Assembly: GCA_019637875.1 (NCBI GenBank)
Contig: JAHBUW010000002.1
Coordinates: 248,001-312,000, forward strand
Origin: Pseudobdellovibrionaceae bacterium
Lineage (GTDB): Bacteria > Bdellovibrionota > Bdellovibrionia > Bdellovibrionales > Bdellovibrionaceae
Direction of reading: 5' to 3'
DNA: 64,000 nt
Shown here: positions 44,472-53,660 of the stretch, in pieces
Position numbering within the stretch: position 1 is the stretch's first letter
How the letters are laid out: each line of letters begins with the position of its first letter
The notes under the pieces: model-generated
Told to the model about the DNA's origin: nothing
Database searches by the model: none
The model's input: the letters and a program-made list of their open reading frames with translations, nothing else
Program-made: the position numbers and the translations under genes

Positions 44472-45614
44472 GCCCAAACGTTTTTTCATCGCGGCATCGG
44501 GACGCAAGCTTCCGGAACGGAAATCCAAAATCCGACGTCGCTCCGGGTTCGTAAAATAACTCAGATGCACTAAGGTCCCAAAAGTATCGGTCAGCTCCGT
44601 ACCGGTGATCACGAAGCCCTTTTTCATCTTCGGAATCAGAATCGCATTGTTCGTCATGTTGTGACGACTCCAGATCTTTTGAAATCCCTTATCCACAAGC
44701 TTGGACAAAGCCACATCCAGAAGACGTGAATACAGACCCCGACCGCGATGCTCTTTCAGAACGGCGGAGTTCACCATATAGAAACTGTCGCGGTTGTCTT
44801 GATATCCCCAACTCCATCCCGCAAGCTCCCCGTCTTTCAAGAGCAACAGGTATTGGGCATAAAAGCGGCGATAGTCTTGATTCAATTCACGCAACCGGGA
44901 TTTTTCGGCATCACTCAATAGATCCTGTGGGCGTACGATGATTTCATTCTCGTCGAAAACGGCCTCCATGGTCTTTTCCACTCGCGGCCAAAAATCGGTT
45001 TCCGAAACCCAGACGATGGTAAAACCTTCGGGAAGGTTTTCGTTGAACGCGTCCGCGACCGGCGGATTCAACAGCTTCACGAAGTAAAGCGTGTCGCGGG
45101 TCCGCCCCCGATCCACGCAATCATCCAACTGCCGAGCTTCGAATGAATATTGATTGCGACGCGCGACCGCCGCGGATTTTTCGTTACGCCCGTCACAAGT
45201 CAAAACCACACGGTGGAAGCCCAACTCTCGCGCCAATTCTTCGCCGCGCCGGAGCGCCTCGCTGACGAAGCCTTTCCCCGCGAATCTCGCGCCCATCCAG
45301 AAGCCCACATGACAGCTGCGATTCGCCCAGTCGATCGTGTGTAAACCGAACGAACCGATCATCTCGCCGGATTTCTTCTCGTAAACCGAGAAGTCGAAGT
45401 TGCGCCCCGTCTCCCACCAGTTGGTCGCGAGGGCCAGATAGTCCTTCGAATCGTCCACGGACTTCGTTTGTTCTTCCCACGGCATCCAAGGCCGCAAGTG
45501 CTCGCGGCTCGACTGAATCAAGGCGAACATCTCGCGCGCTTGGTTCACGTCGCGGGCGCGCAGGAGCAAACGTTCGGTTTCGATTTCACGGGGAGGTTTC
45601 GGAAAGATGACCAT
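44466..45614 (-). CDS. Tandem GNAT acetyltransferase
   Basis: 382 residues with two GNAT domains. The first (about 1-175) is RimJ/RimL-like: IETERLLLRARDVNQAREMF, GSFGLHTIDWANRSCHVGFW, FAGKGFVSEALRRG for the acetyl-CoA loop. The second (about 195-365) has YMVNSAVLKEHRGRGLYSRLLDVAL as its acetyl-CoA motif and MTNNAILIPKMKKGFVITG. Substrates could be ribosomal-protein N-termini, amino acids or small molecules; sequence alone does not say. Confidence 0.7.
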   Translation of the reverse strand: MVIFPKPPREIETERLLLRARDVNQAREMFALIQSSREHLRPWMPWEEQTKSVDDSKDYLALATNWWETGRNFDFSVYEKKSGEMIGSFGLHTIDWANRSCHVGFWMGARFAGKGFVSEALRRGEELARELGFHRVVLTCDGRNEKSAAVARRNQYSFEARQLDDCVDRGRTRDTLYFVKLLNPPVADAFNENLPEGFTIVWVSETDFWPRVEKTMEAVFDENEIIVRPQDLLSDAEKSRLRELNQDYRRFYAQYLLLLKDGELAGWSWGYQDNRDSFYMVNSAVLKEHRGRGLYSRLLDVALSKLVDKGFQKIWSRHNMTNNAILIPKMKKGFVITGTELTDTFGTLVHLSYFTNPERRRILDFRSGSLRPDAAMKKRLGL

Positions 45615-45650
45615 GCATCATTCAACACTAAGGGGGCGTGGGTCGTCAAA

Positions 45651-46442
45651 TCAGCTGGGGACGCGGCCGCGAGCGAAATCCTCGACTCCGGCGAGCGAAT
45701 AGCACTCTAGCATACTGCCTTCGAATTTCGAGAAACCCATGCGCATCAAGTTGAACCGGCGGATCAAGTCGACGATCCAAACGGGTATTTTACGCTCGCA
45801 CTTGAGTTCCAAGATCACGTTAACGCCCGGATACCCGAAGGTGTCCGGGTGATCGTAATTTAGCATCGTGCCATCATTCGGATCGACGTTATAACGAGTT
45901 TCTTCGCGGTAACAAAGCTGACGATCGAAGGTCACGCGGGCGTAGTCGTCCAACGTTGAAAGGTAGGCGCGACGACGGTACTGGGTCAGGATCATCGGGT
46001 GCGCATTGTAAGTCCGGATCAGGTTGACGAAATAGTCCGTATGTTTGTCCGCGCGCGGGTCGAAAGATCCCAACGCCTCCGGATTCAGGAAAACGTCGCT
46101 CCAATTCTCGAGGGGGACTTTTCCCCGACGTTTTTTGGAGAAATCGGCGATCTTTTCTTTCGTCTCGAAGTAATAGGGCGCTTTCGGTTTGTCCCCATAA
46201 GAACGCACGCGCAGACTGAAGCGCCCCGTGTCGTTCGCCTTGTTGCGCATGAAGAAAAAGTTCGGAGTTTCGAAATAAAGGCTGTTGATCGTGTAGAAAC
46301 CGTCGTGCGAAATCTGCGAGTAGTAGTCCATCTCGCAGAACATTTCGACGTAACGCGAGATCGGCTCGACCATCGAGAACGGAATCAGGTACTTCAATTC
46401 GTACCGCTCCAAAACTGAGGGTGAAACCGGCCCGATCGCCAT
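45651..46442 (-). CDS. VTC-domain polyphosphate polymerase-like protein
   Basis: 263 residues, all a VTC (CYTH/triphosphate-tunnel) domain: ERYELKYLIPFSMVEPI, INSLYFETPNFFFM, RFSLRVRSYGDKPKAPYYFETKEK, KKRRGKVP, RRRAYLSTLDDYARVTFDRQ and VNVILELKCERKIPVWI provide the basic and acidic tunnel residues. Eukaryotic VTC4 makes polyphosphate from ATP, and bacterial VTC proteins are predicted to do likewise. There is no SPX domain or membrane segment; the adjacent DUF4956 protein may supply the membrane part. It is the last gene of the four-gene operon, overlapping the TolC-like stop by one base. Confidence 0.82.
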   Translation of the reverse strand: MAIGPVSPSVLERYELKYLIPFSMVEPISRYVEMFCEMDYYSQISHDGFYTINSLYFETPNFFFMRNKANDTGRFSLRVRSYGDKPKAPYYFETKEKIADFSKKRRGKVPLENWSDVFLNPEALGSFDPRADKHTDYFVNLIRTYNAHPMILTQYRRRAYLSTLDDYARVTFDRQLCYREETRYNVDPNDGTMLNYDHPDTFGYPGVNVILELKCERKIPVWIVDLIRRFNLMRMGFSKFEGSMLECYSLAGVEDFARGRVPS

Positions 46443-47719
46443 TACAAGATCTTCCTTTGCGATTTCGAAAGATGGTTCGTCTCGGGCGCGCCGGCGATCA
46501 CCGACATCTCATGCAGGTAAACGACGAATAACGAGCGGATACGGTACTCCAAATCCAAAAGCTGTTCACGGGCCTCGAACCAGCCTTTTTGCAGTTCGAC
46601 CGCAAGCATGGGGTCTTGCCCCGCGATGCCCTGGCTCGCCCGGCGCATCTGCTCCGGGTTCATACGCTGCTGGCTCTCGGTCATGGTCTTGTGCAGATCC
46701 AAAAGGGTTTGCAGTTCGACCGAAGCGTTTTTCACTAAACGGTCCGCCTCGGAAGCCGTATCCCGGGCCTTCGCCTTTTCGCGCAGTTCTCGCGACAGCT
46801 TACTGACCTGCGACAGATCGGTGGCCTGCGTGAAGGGCAGGTTGATCGCAACCTCTAGGCCGTAAACCTTCTCGCGTTTATCCTGCTTCATCGAGATTTC
46901 GACGTGTTCCAGCCACTTTTCGTCTTTCGCCTTTTCGTACTCGATCTCGGCTCGGGTCACGGCCAGATCCAAGGTGGCCACTTGACCGCTCAACGTCTCG
47001 CCGTTCGCCGTGATGGCCGTCACGCGCCCACGAATGTCGTTCATATCCATGAGATCCGAAAGATTGAACGCCTCCGGCGTCCCCAAGGACAATTCGCGTA
47101 GCTCCGCCTGCAGATTGCGGTAATCCCTTTCGACGTCGGCCAATTTGATATCCAGCTTTTCGATGTCGTTTTTATTCTTCAGGTAAGATTTCAGCTCGGC
47201 GCGATCACGCCCGGCGGAATACGCCAGCGCCTGACTGGCTTTGCGCACCACCGCGGTCAGCTCCACCGCGTTTTTTCTTTTCTCGCGCAATAAGGCGATC
47301 CGCGAAATGAGGTCGTACTTCGAGGACAATAAGCGCGAAAGCATTTCGCCCTGGGCCGCGCGTTCATTGCGCTCCAACACGCGCTGAAGCTCCCGCGTGG
47401 TCACGTGCTCGCTGTAACCTTTTGGATACAACCGCAGTCCGAATTTGATGTCGTCCTGGGTCAGCTCTCCGCGATCGACGCGCAGATCCGCCTTCTGCAA
47501 GGGGTTCAGCGTATTGGCGTCGGTGACCAGCTTCACCGCTTCTTCGTGGGCGGTGACGCGCGGGTCTTTCCACACGGTTTTCAACACGTCTTCCGAAGTC
47601 GCCGCCCCCGCGCCCGAGGAGAGCAGCGATGCTGCGACGAAAAATTTGGACGAAGCGGTCGCTAAGAACCCGGAAAATTTCCGGATTCCCGCCGCTTTTT
47701 GCGGCTTATTTGCGGTCAT
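46442..47719 (-). CDS. TolC-like outer-membrane factor
   Basis: 425 residues with a signal-like N-terminus (FFVAASLLSSGAGAA, about 26-40) and long coiled-coil helices (KYDLISRIALLREKRKNAVE, DIEKLDIKLADVERDYRNLQ, TDLSQVSKLSRELREKAKAR), two repeats of a similar plan with VYGLEVAINLPFT as the likely barrel strand, the architecture of TolC-family proteins. It overlaps the HlyD-like gene by 14 bases and the VTC gene by 1, so all are co-translated. Sequence identity to classical TolC appears low. Confidence 0.65.
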   Translation of the reverse strand: MTANKPQKAAGIRKFSGFLATASSKFFVAASLLSSGAGAATSEDVLKTVWKDPRVTAHEEAVKLVTDANTLNPLQKADLRVDRGELTQDDIKFGLRLYPKGYSEHVTTRELQRVLERNERAAQGEMLSRLLSSKYDLISRIALLREKRKNAVELTAVVRKASQALAYSAGRDRAELKSYLKNKNDIEKLDIKLADVERDYRNLQAELRELSLGTPEAFNLSDLMDMNDIRGRVTAITANGETLSGQVATLDLAVTRAEIEYEKAKDEKWLEHVEISMKQDKREKVYGLEVAINLPFTQATDLSQVSKLSRELREKAKARDTASEADRLVKNASVELQTLLDLHKTMTESQQRMNPEQMRRASQGIAGQDPMLAVELQKGWFEAREQLLDLEYRIRSLFVVYLHEMSVIAGAPETNHLSKSQRKIL

Positions 47720-49538
47720 TGGAGTTCACACCGCTTTCCACGAGAGGAATACGCAAGAACTTGGCGGGCTGGTCCTTCAGATCGAAAGTCACGAAGAAGC
47801 TCGAATCTTCGGGATCAAAGGCGATCCCCTCGGGTTTCAGATCTTCGAAGGACTTCAGCTGTTCGGCCGTGATTTTACCCTCGGATTCCGACAGCCGCCA
47901 GATCGCTCCGCAGCCTTCGTGGTGACAGACCGTCGTCGCGTACATACGCCCTTTGACCCGGATCAAATCGCTCATGTGGTGGGGAGCGCCCGCCACCTGG
48001 CCGAAATCCACCCACTTCACGGAAGAAAGCTGCGCGATCTCGAGGTTCTTCGTTTTGAACATCCGGTCCACATCTTGGATGACGAGCATCAAAGTCTCTT
48101 TGGCAGAGCTCAGCGGCGTCTTGAACCCGATGTACAAGAAGTTGTCCTCGACAAAGTGACTTTCGATTTCGAAGTCCGTCGCGCGCGCGCCCTTGAAGGT
48201 CGCTTTCAACTTCGCGTCCGACGAAGCGGCGATCATCTTCATCAGCATCGGCTTGAAGTTCAGCACTTCGGTTTCGGTCATTTCCAAACCCGCGCGCTTC
48301 GCCCGAACGAAAAGATTCCGCTCCGGTTTATCCTTGCCCTTTTTATTCAGCCCCTGCGACGTCATCATGTAAACGTAATCGCCGCTTTGGCTGATGGACT
48401 CCAGATCCGAGATTTCGCCGACGCCCGGGATGAAAAGCGTTTGATCTTCGATGCGACCGTCACGGTCGACCATAAACAAACTTGCCGATTTTTGTTTATC
48501 GGTGTCGTCGCTCACGACCAAAAACTTCTTCACGTCCGGAAGATAGATCACTCCCGAGGGCTCGAAATCGAAACGACGTTCCAGCTGCGCCGGCATACGC
48601 ATCTCTTGCGGTTTGCCGTCAGCCTTCGCGGTCGAAGCGGGAGCCGCCGTCGCCGCGGTATTCGCCTTCGCCATTTCGGTCGCCGCGATCACGAGCGGTA
48701 GTTTGAACATTTCGAAGTCCGGCTTGATCTGGACCTTCTCGTTCATCAGCAATCCGCTGTGCTCGGGGATCTCGACGACGACTTCGCGTCCCCAGACTTG
48801 CTGGTTCGGATAAAGCGTTAGGCGCAGCGGCATCATGATGATGCGCGAGCCGACGCTGATGATACGTCCTTGGACGGGCTGGGTCGAAGACGTGACGGGC
48901 TTCACCGTGACCGTCCGACCGACCTCCAGTCGCGTATGCAAACTTTCATGGACGAAGCCTTCGACGAAAGTGGGACTCTCCGGCGACAGCGTCAACAGCG
49001 GCATGAAATTCGGAACTTTTTCGCCTTTTTTGTAATTCACCGCGCCGACGACCCCGTCGACTTCCGCGAAGACGTACAGATTCCGCTTCGCGCGCTCGAG
49101 CAAAGCCAGCTCTTCACGCAAATCCGCCGCGTCGACCATCAGCGGGTCGGCATCGCCGTCCTCGGAGGTCCCGTTGCTGACGAGGATATTCAAATGCTTG
49201 CGAACTTTCATCTCGGCTTCGATCTTTCCGAGCATCGAGCGCGTCAGACGGATCTTACCGTTGAGTTCGCTTTGATCGAGTTCGGCCAGCAGATCCCCAC
49301 GACGGACCACTTGTCCCGGCATGACGTGCAAACGTTTGATCTCGACGGGGTATTCGAAGGTGACTTGAAACTCACGCGAGCCCGAAACTCCCATGAAGCT
49401 CATGGACTCCGAGCTGAGGTAAAATCCAAAAACGATCACGCCGGTGAGCGCGACCAACCAGGACATCGCGATGATGCGATTGCCGGTACCGATGATGTCT
49501 TCTTGAACGATCGTGATGAGTTTTTTGATGGCGTTCAT
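47706..49538 (-). CDS. HlyD-like membrane-fusion protein fused to a beta-propeller-like domain
   Basis: 610 residues. The N-terminal membrane anchor (about 25-42) is followed by an HlyD/RND-adaptor region (about 55-290): FEYPVEIKRLHVMPGQVVRR and LLAELDQSEL (lipoyl half), a short coiled coil, FAEVDGVVGAVNYKKGEKVP and EGFVHESLHTRLEVGRTVTV. After an Ala/Thr linker (about 295-315) comes a 290-residue domain with FEPSGVIYLPDVKKFLVVSDD, DLESISQSGDYVYMMTSQG and PEGIAFDPEDSSFFVTFDL, the repeat style of DUF3616/SdiA-regulated propellers, placed in the periplasm. Such a fusion is unusual. It lies 3 bases after the DUF4956 gene. Confidence 0.7.
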   Translation of the reverse strand: MNAIKKLITIVQEDIIGTGNRIIAMSWLVALTGVIVFGFYLSSESMSFMGVSGSREFQVTFEYPVEIKRLHVMPGQVVRRGDLLAELDQSELNGKIRLTRSMLGKIEAEMKVRKHLNILVSNGTSEDGDADPLMVDAADLREELALLERAKRNLYVFAEVDGVVGAVNYKKGEKVPNFMPLLTLSPESPTFVEGFVHESLHTRLEVGRTVTVKPVTSSTQPVQGRIISVGSRIIMMPLRLTLYPNQQVWGREVVVEIPEHSGLLMNEKVQIKPDFEMFKLPLVIAATEMAKANTAATAAPASTAKADGKPQEMRMPAQLERRFDFEPSGVIYLPDVKKFLVVSDDTDKQKSASLFMVDRDGRIEDQTLFIPGVGEISDLESISQSGDYVYMMTSQGLNKKGKDKPERNLFVRAKRAGLEMTETEVLNFKPMLMKMIAASSDAKLKATFKGARATDFEIESHFVEDNFLYIGFKTPLSSAKETLMLVIQDVDRMFKTKNLEIAQLSSVKWVDFGQVAGAPHHMSDLIRVKGRMYATTVCHHEGCGAIWRLSESEGKITAEQLKSFEDLKPEGIAFDPEDSSFFVTFDLKDQPAKFLRIPLVESGVNSNDRK

Positions 49539-49541
49539 GGC

Positions 49542-50225
49542 TTAGACCTCGATGATCGATTCTTGCATCATTAAATTCACACCCTTGGCGCCCGGGATCT
49601 TCTGAATCGACTGCATCACCGAGTGATTCGTGGCCTGACCTTTAAATTTCAATTGGTAGGCGTAGTCCAGCAAATCCCCTTGTCCCATTTCGCGGCACGA
49701 GATCATTGCAAAGTGTTTGCAGTTCTCGTTGAGGACTTTTTCCAGTGCGCGCGCGCTTTCCTCATCACGCTTGAGGTTGATTCTTAACAAAGCGTCGAAT
49801 TGCGGTCCGTGCGCGAACGGCGTCTTCGACAGCACCAGCGTCGCCGCCACGAAACAGAACGCGCCGATCGCCGCGATCGCGTAGGCGTGAACGCCGGCCG
49901 CAAGGCCGATCGCGAGCGACGCGAAGATGAAGAACATATCGCGCGGGTCTTTAATATTCGTGCGGAAGCGCAGAATCGAGATCGCGCCGATCATGCCGAT
50001 CCCGCGAGCCACGTTATCGCCGATTGCCTGCATCGCCGTCGCGGTCAGGATCGGACACAGCACCAAGCAGTGCAGGAAGTTTCGTGAGTACGAAAGTCCC
50101 TGGAAGGTTTTGATGTAGAGAACCGCAATCACGGTTCCCAGCACGAAGGAAAGAAGGAAGGCGTAGAAGACCGACAGCAGGGTCGGATTCGCCATCGAAG
50201 TGCTCAGGACATTGAAATCGAGCAT
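49542..50225 (-). CDS. DUF4956 membrane protein
   Basis: 227 residues. The first 130 contain about four membrane helices (SVFYAFLLSFVLGTVIAVLY, FLHCLVLCPILTATAM, MFFIFASLAIGLAAGVHAYA, AIAAIGAFCFVAATLVL) with the GMIGAISILRFRTNIKDPRD motif characteristic of DUF4956 (MgtC-like). A soluble C-terminal domain of about 95 residues follows (INLKRDEESARALEKVL). DUF4956 genes often accompany VTC-domain genes in bacteria. It is the first gene of the operon and divergent from the L,D-transpeptidase locus. The 260-base spacer at 50226-50485 holds no gene and presumably both promoters. Confidence 0.8.
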   Translation of the reverse strand: MLDFNVLSTSMANPTLLSVFYAFLLSFVLGTVIAVLYIKTFQGLSYSRNFLHCLVLCPILTATAMQAIGDNVARGIGMIGAISILRFRTNIKDPRDMFFIFASLAIGLAAGVHAYAIAAIGAFCFVAATLVLSKTPFAHGPQFDALLRINLKRDEESARALEKVLNENCKHFAMISCREMGQGDLLDYAYQLKFKGQATNHSVMQSIQKIPGAKGVNLMMQESIIEV

Positions 50226-50485
50226 CGCTAAACCTCGTCGCGCAGACGTTGGAATTGTGCTTGTAAACGCGGCGCAACATAACCGAACCCTGACAAAGAG
50301 GCGACCAATTACGCGAGATCAGGAAGTTATTGCAATGCGTTAACAGACATGAAGGAATTACACGGGGCTGTGACACTTTGCGAAATAAGCTGGGTTTATA
50401 GGCCAATCTCGGCTAATTCGCTGCCCGATATTTAAACACATCCACAAACAGCCCGGATCCCCTCCCGGCAGCAGAAGGAAACCGA

Positions 50486-52267
50486 ATGAAACTGAAAGCG
50501 TTCAACTTGGCCCTTGTGTTACTCATCGGCGGAAGTTTCTCCGTCGCGCAAAACCAGAGTGTCACCACCATCGAAGAGTACAACAAATTGGTTCCGCACT
50601 GGGGAATCAGCTGGTCGCCCGGCAGTGGCGCGGTCAACGGATACTATCCGACCTTCTATACCGGCTTCGTCATGCGCCAGCAGTCGCCCGAAAAAATTCA
50701 CGTGCGCGTGGCCCGCGGGAACAACACTCGCGTCTCGGTCATCCTCGATGAGACGACCGTTTCGGACTACCTTTACGATCTCGCCGCACGTTACGCCTTC
50801 TACAATAAAGTGACCTCGGGTTCGGGCGCGATGCTCAACATCAACCCGAAAGGCGCGAAGTTCCTGCCCCAACTTTCTTACTTCAACCAAGTTCTCGAAT
50901 CCCGTGAATACGGCATTCTCGATTTCGTGAAGTCGGGCGGCCAGTCAGACGAAGCCATCTATCAAAAAGGCCTCGAAACTCTTTCGAAGCTGAATCCCGG
51001 CCGCGTGTTCCAGATCCAACTGGATCTGAAGAACGAATTCGCGAAATGGAAAGCGGACATCCAGCGCCGTTCGGGTGGCGACGCCGCGAAAATCACGAAC
51101 GACGCGAAGGCCGTCGTCACCGCGATCAACACCCTGGTGTGGGGCCGCGTGAACTACAACGCGAAACCTTCGGACGACGTCATGGCGAAGCTGAAAACGG
51201 CCGTCAGCCTGGCGATCGCTAACGCCGCGGACGACCAGTTCGTTCCCGCCGCGCTGGAGTTGTTCAAAGCGACGACCGGCACCAAATATCAAATCAAGGT
51301 GATGGGCGCGGACGGCAAGTTCACTTCGCCGATCCAGTGCTCGGCCGCTTCTTGCGTCTTGAGCTATCCCGAATTCTCGGCGGTTTACCCGACCGGATCG
51401 ATGGAAGCGAAGACTTCGGACGAATTCGGTAACCGCATCAACCTGTTCGCGACGCCCGGTCTGTGGCAGTTCCTGAACTACGCGGGTAAAGAAGTCGACA
51501 ACATCCGCAACGAGCCGCACTACGGCTTCATCCCGAAGATGGACTACGAAGGCATCGGCAACGGTTTCCACAATCCCGCCGTTCGTTTCTGGAATCCCGC
51601 CTCGGGCCTGAAACAAGCCCTGGGCATCAACTCGGCTCACAATACTTTGTGGGCGGTGAAACGCGGTGGCGTTTCGCACGGCTGCTTGCGTCTGCCCGCC
51701 GGCCACGTCTGGGAACTTCGTCAGATCTTCCCCGTTGAAAATTCGAAGATGACCCAAGTTTCCTTCTACGGAAACAATTCGGGCGACTTCGACGTCTATG
51801 ACATCGACGGTGACGGCACCGCGGAAGTTATGGGCGTTCAGTACCTGATTTCGTACGGCCTGCAAGGCTCGAACGGATTGGCCCGTCGCGAAGGTCAAGG
51901 CTTCGAAGTCAACGCGGACAAAAAACTCGAATTCTACCAAGACCTCTACGGTGCGCGTAACGTCTTCCGCACCACCGGAGACGGCAAATACATCTTCGCG
52001 AATCCGAAAGTCTCGGTTCAGTCTTACCTGGACTTCAAAAAGAAGAGCGTCGGGACCCGCATGGTCATGAACGGCGAGTACGAACTGTACGAGCAAGTTT
52101 ACGAGAAAGAAAAAGTCCAATTGTATTCGGTCGGCAGCTCGATGGGCACCACTGAAAAACTGAAAGTCCGTTTGATGGGTCGCGTGCGCGGTTGCGCTCC
52201 GAAGACCGACAAACAGGCGTGCGGACAAGCGGCTTTCGAACAAGAAGCTCGCGGATTGGTGCGCTAA
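50486..52267 (+). CDS. Exported YkuD-type L,D-transpeptidase
   Basis: 593 residues with a signal peptide (about 1-21, ending SVAQ). The catalytic motif is GGVSHGCLRLPAGHVWEL (S397, H398, G399, C400), with the upstream conserved His in the GNGFHNPAVRFW region, as in YkuD transpeptidases that make 3-3 cross-links or attach proteins to peptidoglycan. The first 270 residues are a helical domain of unknown type. After the catalytic part, about 150 residues include DVYDIDGDGTAEVMG, an FG-GAP-like calcium-loop pattern. Coupled to the next gene (1 base apart). Confidence 0.8.
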   Translation: MKLKAFNLALVLLIGGSFSVAQNQSVTTIEEYNKLVPHWGISWSPGSGAVNGYYPTFYTGFVMRQQSPEKIHVRVARGNNTRVSVILDETTVSDYLYDLAARYAFYNKVTSGSGAMLNINPKGAKFLPQLSYFNQVLESREYGILDFVKSGGQSDEAIYQKGLETLSKLNPGRVFQIQLDLKNEFAKWKADIQRRSGGDAAKITNDAKAVVTAINTLVWGRVNYNAKPSDDVMAKLKTAVSLAIANAADDQFVPAALELFKATTGTKYQIKVMGADGKFTSPIQCSAASCVLSYPEFSAVYPTGSMEAKTSDEFGNRINLFATPGLWQFLNYAGKEVDNIRNEPHYGFIPKMDYEGIGNGFHNPAVRFWNPASGLKQALGINSAHNTLWAVKRGGVSHGCLRLPAGHVWELRQIFPVENSKMTQVSFYGNNSGDFDVYDIDGDGTAEVMGVQYLISYGLQGSNGLARREGQGFEVNADKKLEFYQDLYGARNVFRTTGDGKYIFANPKVSVQSYLDFKKKSVGTRMVMNGEYELYEQVYEKEKVQLYSVGSSMGTTEKLKVRLMGRVRGCAPKTDKQACGQAAFEQEARGLVR

Positions 52268-52268
52268 T

Positions 52269-53654
52269 ATGAAATCCCTCTCGAAGATCCTCACACTGGC
52301 AACCGCGCTGACTTTGGTCGGCGCGCACGCCTTCGCAAATCCCGACTTAGTTAAGACCTTCAAGAGCCTCGAAACAAAAAGCAAAGGCCCCTTCGGCCTG
52401 AACATGCTGCAGGGCTCGCGCTCAAAGATCGGCGTCCTCAACGGGTCGCCGAGCGGCAGCTTCCAGTTCCAAGCCGCTTACCGCAATGAAATCGCGCAAA
52501 AGCTGGCGGACACTCACAAGTTCTACGTCGGCAACCTGTTCACCACCAACTATTACGAGCTGATGGGCGAATACGTTTACGGCAACCGCGATTCGAGCCA
52601 TGACCTGAATCACCAAGGTATGGCCAACATCGCTTCGCAAATCATGCCCAAGGCCGAGATCATCGTTCAGCACTGGGTACTCGAAAAGCACTACGTGCAC
52701 GCAAATCAGAACTCGCCCCTCGCTCGCGGCTTCCGCGTTCGCGGAATCAGCGGATCGGAATTCGAAGTCGAGTACGCACGTTACTTCCTGAATTTCTTCC
52801 TGACCGGCGTGCAAACCGATCAACAGTACCTGACCGCTTCGCTCCTCGCGAAAGGCAGCCCGGTCGCCGCTTCGAATTCGCTCGAGCGCGCGCGCAATCT
52901 GATCGCCCAACAGTACGATCAGTCCGTGCTTTCGCGCGGCGAGAAAGACCCGCTCACGCGTCGTCTTTACGCGCTTCGTAACGCGATCCATAATCAACTT
53001 TCGCAGTCGGTGATCGGACAGATCGACGCTTTCGTGCGCGACTACCCCCAGTACCGCAATGATTCGACCATCACCGAAATCCGCTCGATTCTGGTGGCCT
53101 ACTACGCCGTCAGCGCGAAGCGCGTGGCGGAAGCCGCTCAGAAAATCGGCGCGGCGAATATCGTGGCCGTCGCGAATCAGCTGCAAGCCGGTGGCAACAT
53201 GGCGGGCTTCGTTCAGCTGAGCCAACTGGTCGCGGATCTGCGGACCCAACTGACGACTCCCGGCGCGATCGCTTGGGAAAAGAAAACCGAAACTCTGTTG
53301 GTTCTGAACGCGGCATCGCAGTACTTGAACAAAGAGCTGAACGTCTTGAAGTCGGTTTCCGGCAAAGAGGCCTTCCAGGTCGTCGTCAACTTGATCTACT
53401 CGGAAGGGTTTTTGATCAAAGACAACTGGGAGTACTTCGCCGGTGAAATCGCAAACTCGGCGGACGCTTCGGCGGCCGGCGCGCAAATGCCCGACATCAT
53501 CGGTATTGCGAGCGATACGCTGACGCAGGCGTTTTCGCCCGCGTTGGATCAGTGGCTGATCGTTGAACCGAAAATGCAATACTTTATCGATAACACCATC
53601 AAGTCGTCGTCTTTGAACACGGCTTCACTCTTGACTGAAAAGATCAAAAGGTAG
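52269..53654 (+). CDS. Exported protein of unknown function, partner of the L,D-transpeptidase
   Basis: 461 residues with a signal peptide (MKSLSKILTLATALTLVGAHAFA, cut near 23). Mostly helical; SNSLERARNLIAQQYDQSV and RLYALRNAIHNQLSQSVIGQ resemble segments next to PEP-synthase-type domains, but no catalytic motif is seen. It starts 1 base after the transpeptidase stop and ends 6 bases before the ATP-grasp gene, so the three are one operon. I do not recognise the family. Confidence 0.6.
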   Translation: MKSLSKILTLATALTLVGAHAFANPDLVKTFKSLETKSKGPFGLNMLQGSRSKIGVLNGSPSGSFQFQAAYRNEIAQKLADTHKFYVGNLFTTNYYELMGEYVYGNRDSSHDLNHQGMANIASQIMPKAEIIVQHWVLEKHYVHANQNSPLARGFRVRGISGSEFEVEYARYFLNFFLTGVQTDQQYLTASLLAKGSPVAASNSLERARNLIAQQYDQSVLSRGEKDPLTRRLYALRNAIHNQLSQSVIGQIDAFVRDYPQYRNDSTITEIRSILVAYYAVSAKRVAEAAQKIGAANIVAVANQLQAGGNMAGFVQLSQLVADLRTQLTTPGAIAWEKKTETLLVLNAASQYLNKELNVLKSVSGKEAFQVVVNLIYSEGFLIKDNWEYFAGEIANSADASAAGAQMPDIIGIASDTLTQAFSPALDQWLIVEPKMQYFIDNTIKSSSLNTASLLTEKIKR

Positions 53655-53660
53655 GACGCA

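Noticed and set aside
50945-52441. A 498-codon minus-strand ORF opposite the L,D-transpeptidase
   Set aside because: Shadow frame, rich in Arg, Val and Phe, with no motif.
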